Positions 7,945-9,672 of a stretch of 9,672 nt of DNA are shown here, in pieces; within the stretch, counting starts at the first letter, position 1, and every line of letters begins with the position of its first letter. Below the pieces are notes generated by a model. That model worked only from the letters and a program-made list of their open reading frames with translations. It searched no databases and was not told the DNA's origin. This DNA is from Pseudomonadota bacterium (GTDB taxonomy: Bacteria; Pseudomonadota; Gammaproteobacteria; Xanthomonadales; Xanthomonadaceae): assembly GCA_023423855.1 (NCBI GenBank), contig JAFAEU010000265.1:1-9672 (forward strand), read 5' to 3'. The position numbers were made by a program, and so were the translations under genes.

Positions 7945-9362
7945 CAGGTGCCTCCCTCCAGCACCCAGGTGTCCTTGGTGCCGCCGCCCTGCGACGAGTT
8001 CACCACCAGCGAGCCCTCGCGCAGCGCGACCCGGGTCAGTCCGCCGGGCACCACGTGGATGCGGTGGCCGCTGAGGATGTAGGGGCGCAGGTCGATGTGG
8101 CGCGGGGCCAGGCCGCTGTCCACGAAGGTGGGGCAGGTGGACAGCGACAGCGTGGGCTGCGCGATGTAGTTGGACGGATCGGCGAGGATGCGCGCGCGGA
8201 ACGCCTCGATCTCGGCCTTCGTCGCCGCGGGCCCGACCAGCATGCCGTAGCCGCCGGCGCCGTGGACTTCCTTCACCACCAGCTCGTGCAGGTGCTCGAG
8301 CGTGTACGCCAGGTCGCCGGGGTCGCGCAGCATGCGCGTGGGCACGTTGTGCAGGATCGGCTCCTCGCTGAGGTAGAAGCGGATCATCTCCGGCACGTAC
8401 GGGTACACCGACTTGTCGTCGCCCACGCCGGTGCCCGGCGCGTTGGCCAGGGTCACGTTGCCGGCGCGGTAGGCGGCGAACAGGCCCGGCACGCCCAGCA
8501 GCGACTCGGGCCGGAACACGGTCGGGTCGAGGAAATCGTCGTTGATGCGGCGGTAGATCACGTGCACGCGCTGCGGGCCGCGCGTGGTGCGCATGTAGAC
8601 CATGTCGTCGCGCACGAACAGGTCGAGCCCCTCCACCAGCTCCACGCCCATCTGCTGCGCGAGGAAGGCGTGCTCGAAGTACGCGGAGTTCGCCGCGCCG
8701 GGCGTCAGCACCGCGACCACCGGATGGTCGATGCCGGCGGGCGCGGCCTGGCGCAGGACCTCCAGCAGCGCGTCGGGGTAGCGCCCGACCGGCGCGATCT
8801 GCTGCCGCGCGAACAGCTCCGGCAGCAGCCGCGCCATCATCCGCCGGTTCTCGAGCATGTACGACACGCCCGACGGCACCCGCAGGTTGTCCTCGAGCAC
8901 GTAGTACTCGCCGTCGCCGGCGCGCACCAGGTCGATGCCGGAGATGTGCGAATACACGCCGCCGGGCGCCGCGAAGCCGCGCATCTCCGGGCGGTACTCG
9001 TCGTTGTCCAGCACCAGGTCGCGCGGGATGCGGGCCTCCTTGAGGATCCGCTGCTCGCCGTAGACGTCGCCGAGGAACAGGTTCAGCGCGTGCACGCGCT
9101 GGCGCAGGCCGGCTTCGAGCATGCGCCACTCGGCGGCGGGCACGATGCGCGGGACGAGGTCGAACGGGATCAGGCGCTCGTTGCCGGCCTCTTCGCCGTA
9201 GACCGAGAAGGTGATGCCGACGCGGTGGAACGAGATTTCCGCCTCGCGGCGCTTGTGCGCGACCTGCTGGTCGGGGGTTTCCCGCAGCCAGCGGTCGAAG
9301 GCCGCGTAGTGGGCGCGCACGCTGCCGTCCGCGGCGTGCATCTCGTCGTAGCGGTTCGACAT
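7944..9362 (-). CDS. Circularly permuted ATP-grasp protein (COG2308 type)
   Basis: This 472-residue protein is of the circularly permuted ATP-grasp family, predicted to join a carboxylate to an amine with ATP via an acyl-phosphate. Its true substrate is unknown. Family signatures in order are GITFSVYG (49-56), GDVYGEQRIL (98-107), YYVLEDNLRVPSGVSYMLEN (153-172), VLTPGAANSAYFEHAFLAQQ (218-237), YRRINDDFLDP (270-280), GVGDDKSVYPYVPEMIRFY (312-330), SEEPILHNVPT (332-342), VVKEVHGAGGYGM (362-374, candidate nucleotide-binding Lys364) and SQGGGTKDTWVL (457-468). The protein is probably cytosolic. The ATG at 9362 is kept, though its ribosome binding site is weak; Met8 at 9341 is an alternative, since many relatives begin near YDEM. 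It is the first gene of the operon with alpha-E and Anbu and overlaps the alpha-E start by one base. Confidence 0.95.
   Translation of the reverse strand: MSNRYDEMHAADGSVRAHYAAFDRWLRETPDQQVAHKRREAEISFHRVGITFSVYGEEAGNERLIPFDLVPRIVPAAEWRMLEAGLRQRVHALNLFLGDVYGEQRILKEARIPRDLVLDNDEYRPEMRGFAAPGGVYSHISGIDLVRAGDGEYYVLEDNLRVPSGVSYMLENRRMMARLLPELFARQQIAPVGRYPDALLEVLRQAAPAGIDHPVVAVLTPGAANSAYFEHAFLAQQMGVELVEGLDLFVRDDMVYMRTTRGPQRVHVIYRRINDDFLDPTVFRPESLLGVPGLFAAYRAGNVTLANAPGTGVGDDKSVYPYVPEMIRFYLSEEPILHNVPTRMLRDPGDLAYTLEHLHELVVKEVHGAGGYGMLVGPAATKAEIEAFRARILADPSNYIAQPTLSLSTCPTFVDSGLAPRHIDLRPYILSGHRIHVVPGGLTRVALREGSLVVNSSQGGGTKDTWVLEGGT
7951..7959 (-). promoter_or_regulatory. Strong ribosome binding site of the alpha-E gene
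   Basis: On the minus strand this reads GGAGGGAGG, 6 nt before the ATG at 7944, inside the last codons of the ATP-grasp gene. It is the best Shine-Dalgarno match in the operon. Confidence 0.85.
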
Positions 9363-9476
9363 CCGGCGGCTGGCCCCCGATCGTCCGTGCGTGGCTCCGT
9401 GATAGCACGCAGGGGCGGGCTTGGCTAGATGCTGCGCTGCGGCAACGAGCCGGGCGCGGGATGGTCACGGGTGAAA

Positions 9477-9507
9477 CCGCCGCGCCGGTTCGCCGCAGGC
9501 GCGGCGG
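9477..9507. repeat. GC-rich stem-loop, 10-bp perfect stem
   Basis: CCGCCGCGCC (9477-9486) and GGCGCGGCGG (9498-9507) are perfect reverse complements with an 11-nt loop. It lies about 115 nt upstream of the ATP-grasp start and between two minus-strand transcription units. Function unknown. Confidence 0.6.
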
Positions 9508-9539
9508 ATGGGAGGGCGTTGCAGGGGCCTGGAAAGCAG

Positions 9540-9561
9540 ACGGGCCGCTTGCGCGGCCCGT
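9540..9561 (-). terminator. Candidate terminator hairpin of the partial right-edge gene
   Basis: ACGGGCCGC (9540-9548) pairs perfectly with GCGGCCCGT (9553-9561) around a TTGC loop. It lies 60 nt beyond the stop of the partial minus-strand gene. On the minus strand the sequence after the stem is CTGCTTTCC, so only a short T-run follows; a rho-independent role is plausible but not certain. Confidence 0.5.
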
Positions 9562-9563
9562 GC

Positions 9564-9600
9564 CCTCACCCCGTCCCTCTCCCGCGAAGCGGGAGGGGAA
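9564..9600. repeat. Common-type intergenic hairpin repeat (CCCTCACCCC...CTCCCGCGAAGCGGGAG)
   Basis: CTCCCGC (9579-9585) pairs with GCGGGAG (9589-9595) around GAA, extendable to 9576-9598 with one G-T pair. It is preceded by CCCTCACCCCGTCCCT. This resembles a repeat seen in many copies in Xanthomonadaceae and other proteobacterial intergenic regions (from memory). No coding content. Confidence 0.55.
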
Positions 9601-9606
9601 GCGCCT

Positions 9607-9621
9607 GGTTCGAAGCGAACC
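9607..9621. repeat. Small hairpin at the stop codon of the right-edge gene
   Basis: GGTTCG (9607-9612) and CGAACC (9616-9621) pair around AAG, touching the stop codon of the partial gene. It may be part of a compound 3'-end structure with the next two hairpins. Confidence 0.4.
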
Positions 9622-9672
9622 TACTTCAGCTTCGCGGCCTTCTTCAGCTCGTCGGCCTTGTCGGTCTTCTCC
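9621..9672 (-). CDS. C-terminal end of an unidentified small or charged protein (partial)
   Basis: Read on the minus strand, the last 52 bases give EKTDKADELKKAAKLK followed by TAG at 9621-9623. The gene begins outside the window. The Lys/Ala/Asp/Glu-rich, amphipathic helical end is not enough to name a family. Support for it being a real gene comes from the sharp end at a run of hairpins (9540-9621), which look like a 3' end, and from the absence of gene features between it and the Anbu operon. I cannot assign a function. Confidence 0.5.
   Translation of the reverse strand, partial: EKTDKADELKKAAKLK

Larger units (their letters stand above)
9363..9620. other. Intergenic region upstream of the Anbu operon
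   Basis: No gene is seen in these 258 bases. The part nearest the ATP-grasp start should carry the operon promoter. The only -10-like hexamer I noticed is TGCTAT on the minus strand (9402-9407), without a convincing -35 partner, so no promoter is called. The distal half is dense with hairpins, listed separately. Confidence 0.6.

Noticed and set aside
6160..8082. 640-residue plus-strand open frame across Anbu and alpha-E
   Set aside because: It spans two well-supported minus-strand genes and their gap and shows no recognisable motif.
9402..9407. TGCTAT as a -10 promoter element for the Anbu operon
   Set aside because: No matching -35 at suitable spacing was found, and a single hexamer is too weak to call.
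8055..9428. 457-residue plus-strand open frame opposite the ATP-grasp gene
   Set aside because: It is a His/Val/Arg-rich shadow of a strongly supported gene.

Overview
The window is very GC-rich throughout and holds two gene blocks that face each other and share no obvious function. The codon use, the palindromic intergenic repeats and the gene content suggest a high-GC gammaproteobacterium, most likely of the Xanthomonadaceae/Lysobacteraceae type (Lysobacter, Luteimonas, Stenotrophomonas relatives). That placement is inference; no rRNA or other taxonomic marker is present.

Left block, plus strand, 1-5836: a fatty-acid (acyl-CoA) beta-oxidation operon. In order it holds the 3' part of a fused enoyl-CoA hydratase/3-hydroxyacyl-CoA dehydrogenase (1-1830, cut by the window edge), a short-chain dehydrogenase/reductase (2041-2847), an acyl-CoA dehydrogenase of about 600 residues (2850-4646), and a BktB-like beta-ketothiolase (4658-5836). 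Together they cover oxidation, hydration, second oxidation and thiolytic cleavage. The last three genes are tightly packed (2 nt and 11 nt gaps). A large palindromic repeat (1891-2001) sits between the first and second genes. A hairpin (5864-5906) follows the thiolase.

Middle, 5837-6123: a convergent intergenic region mostly filled by a repeat-like element of about 209 bp (5918-6126). It has 10-bp perfect terminal inverted repeats and several internal hairpins. Its right end supplies the stop codon of the neighbouring gene.

Right block, minus strand, 9362-6124: a circularly permuted ATP-grasp (COG2308-type) protein, an alpha-E domain protein (overlapping stop/start TGATG, strong Shine-Dalgarno), then Anbu, the bacterial proteasome-like Ntn hydrolase. 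This is the known but poorly understood Anbu/alpha-E/ATP-grasp neighbourhood, proposed to make and break amide bonds on an unknown peptide. The transglutaminase-like gene that often accompanies it is absent here; only 72 nt separate the alpha-E gene and Anbu.

Far right, 9363-9672: the upstream region of the Anbu operon, four hairpins, and the last 16 codons of an unidentified minus-strand gene running out of the window. I found no tRNA, rRNA, CRISPR array, transposase or prophage gene. The best candidates for something not well described are the variant Anbu cluster and the two palindromic elements, not a wholly new system.
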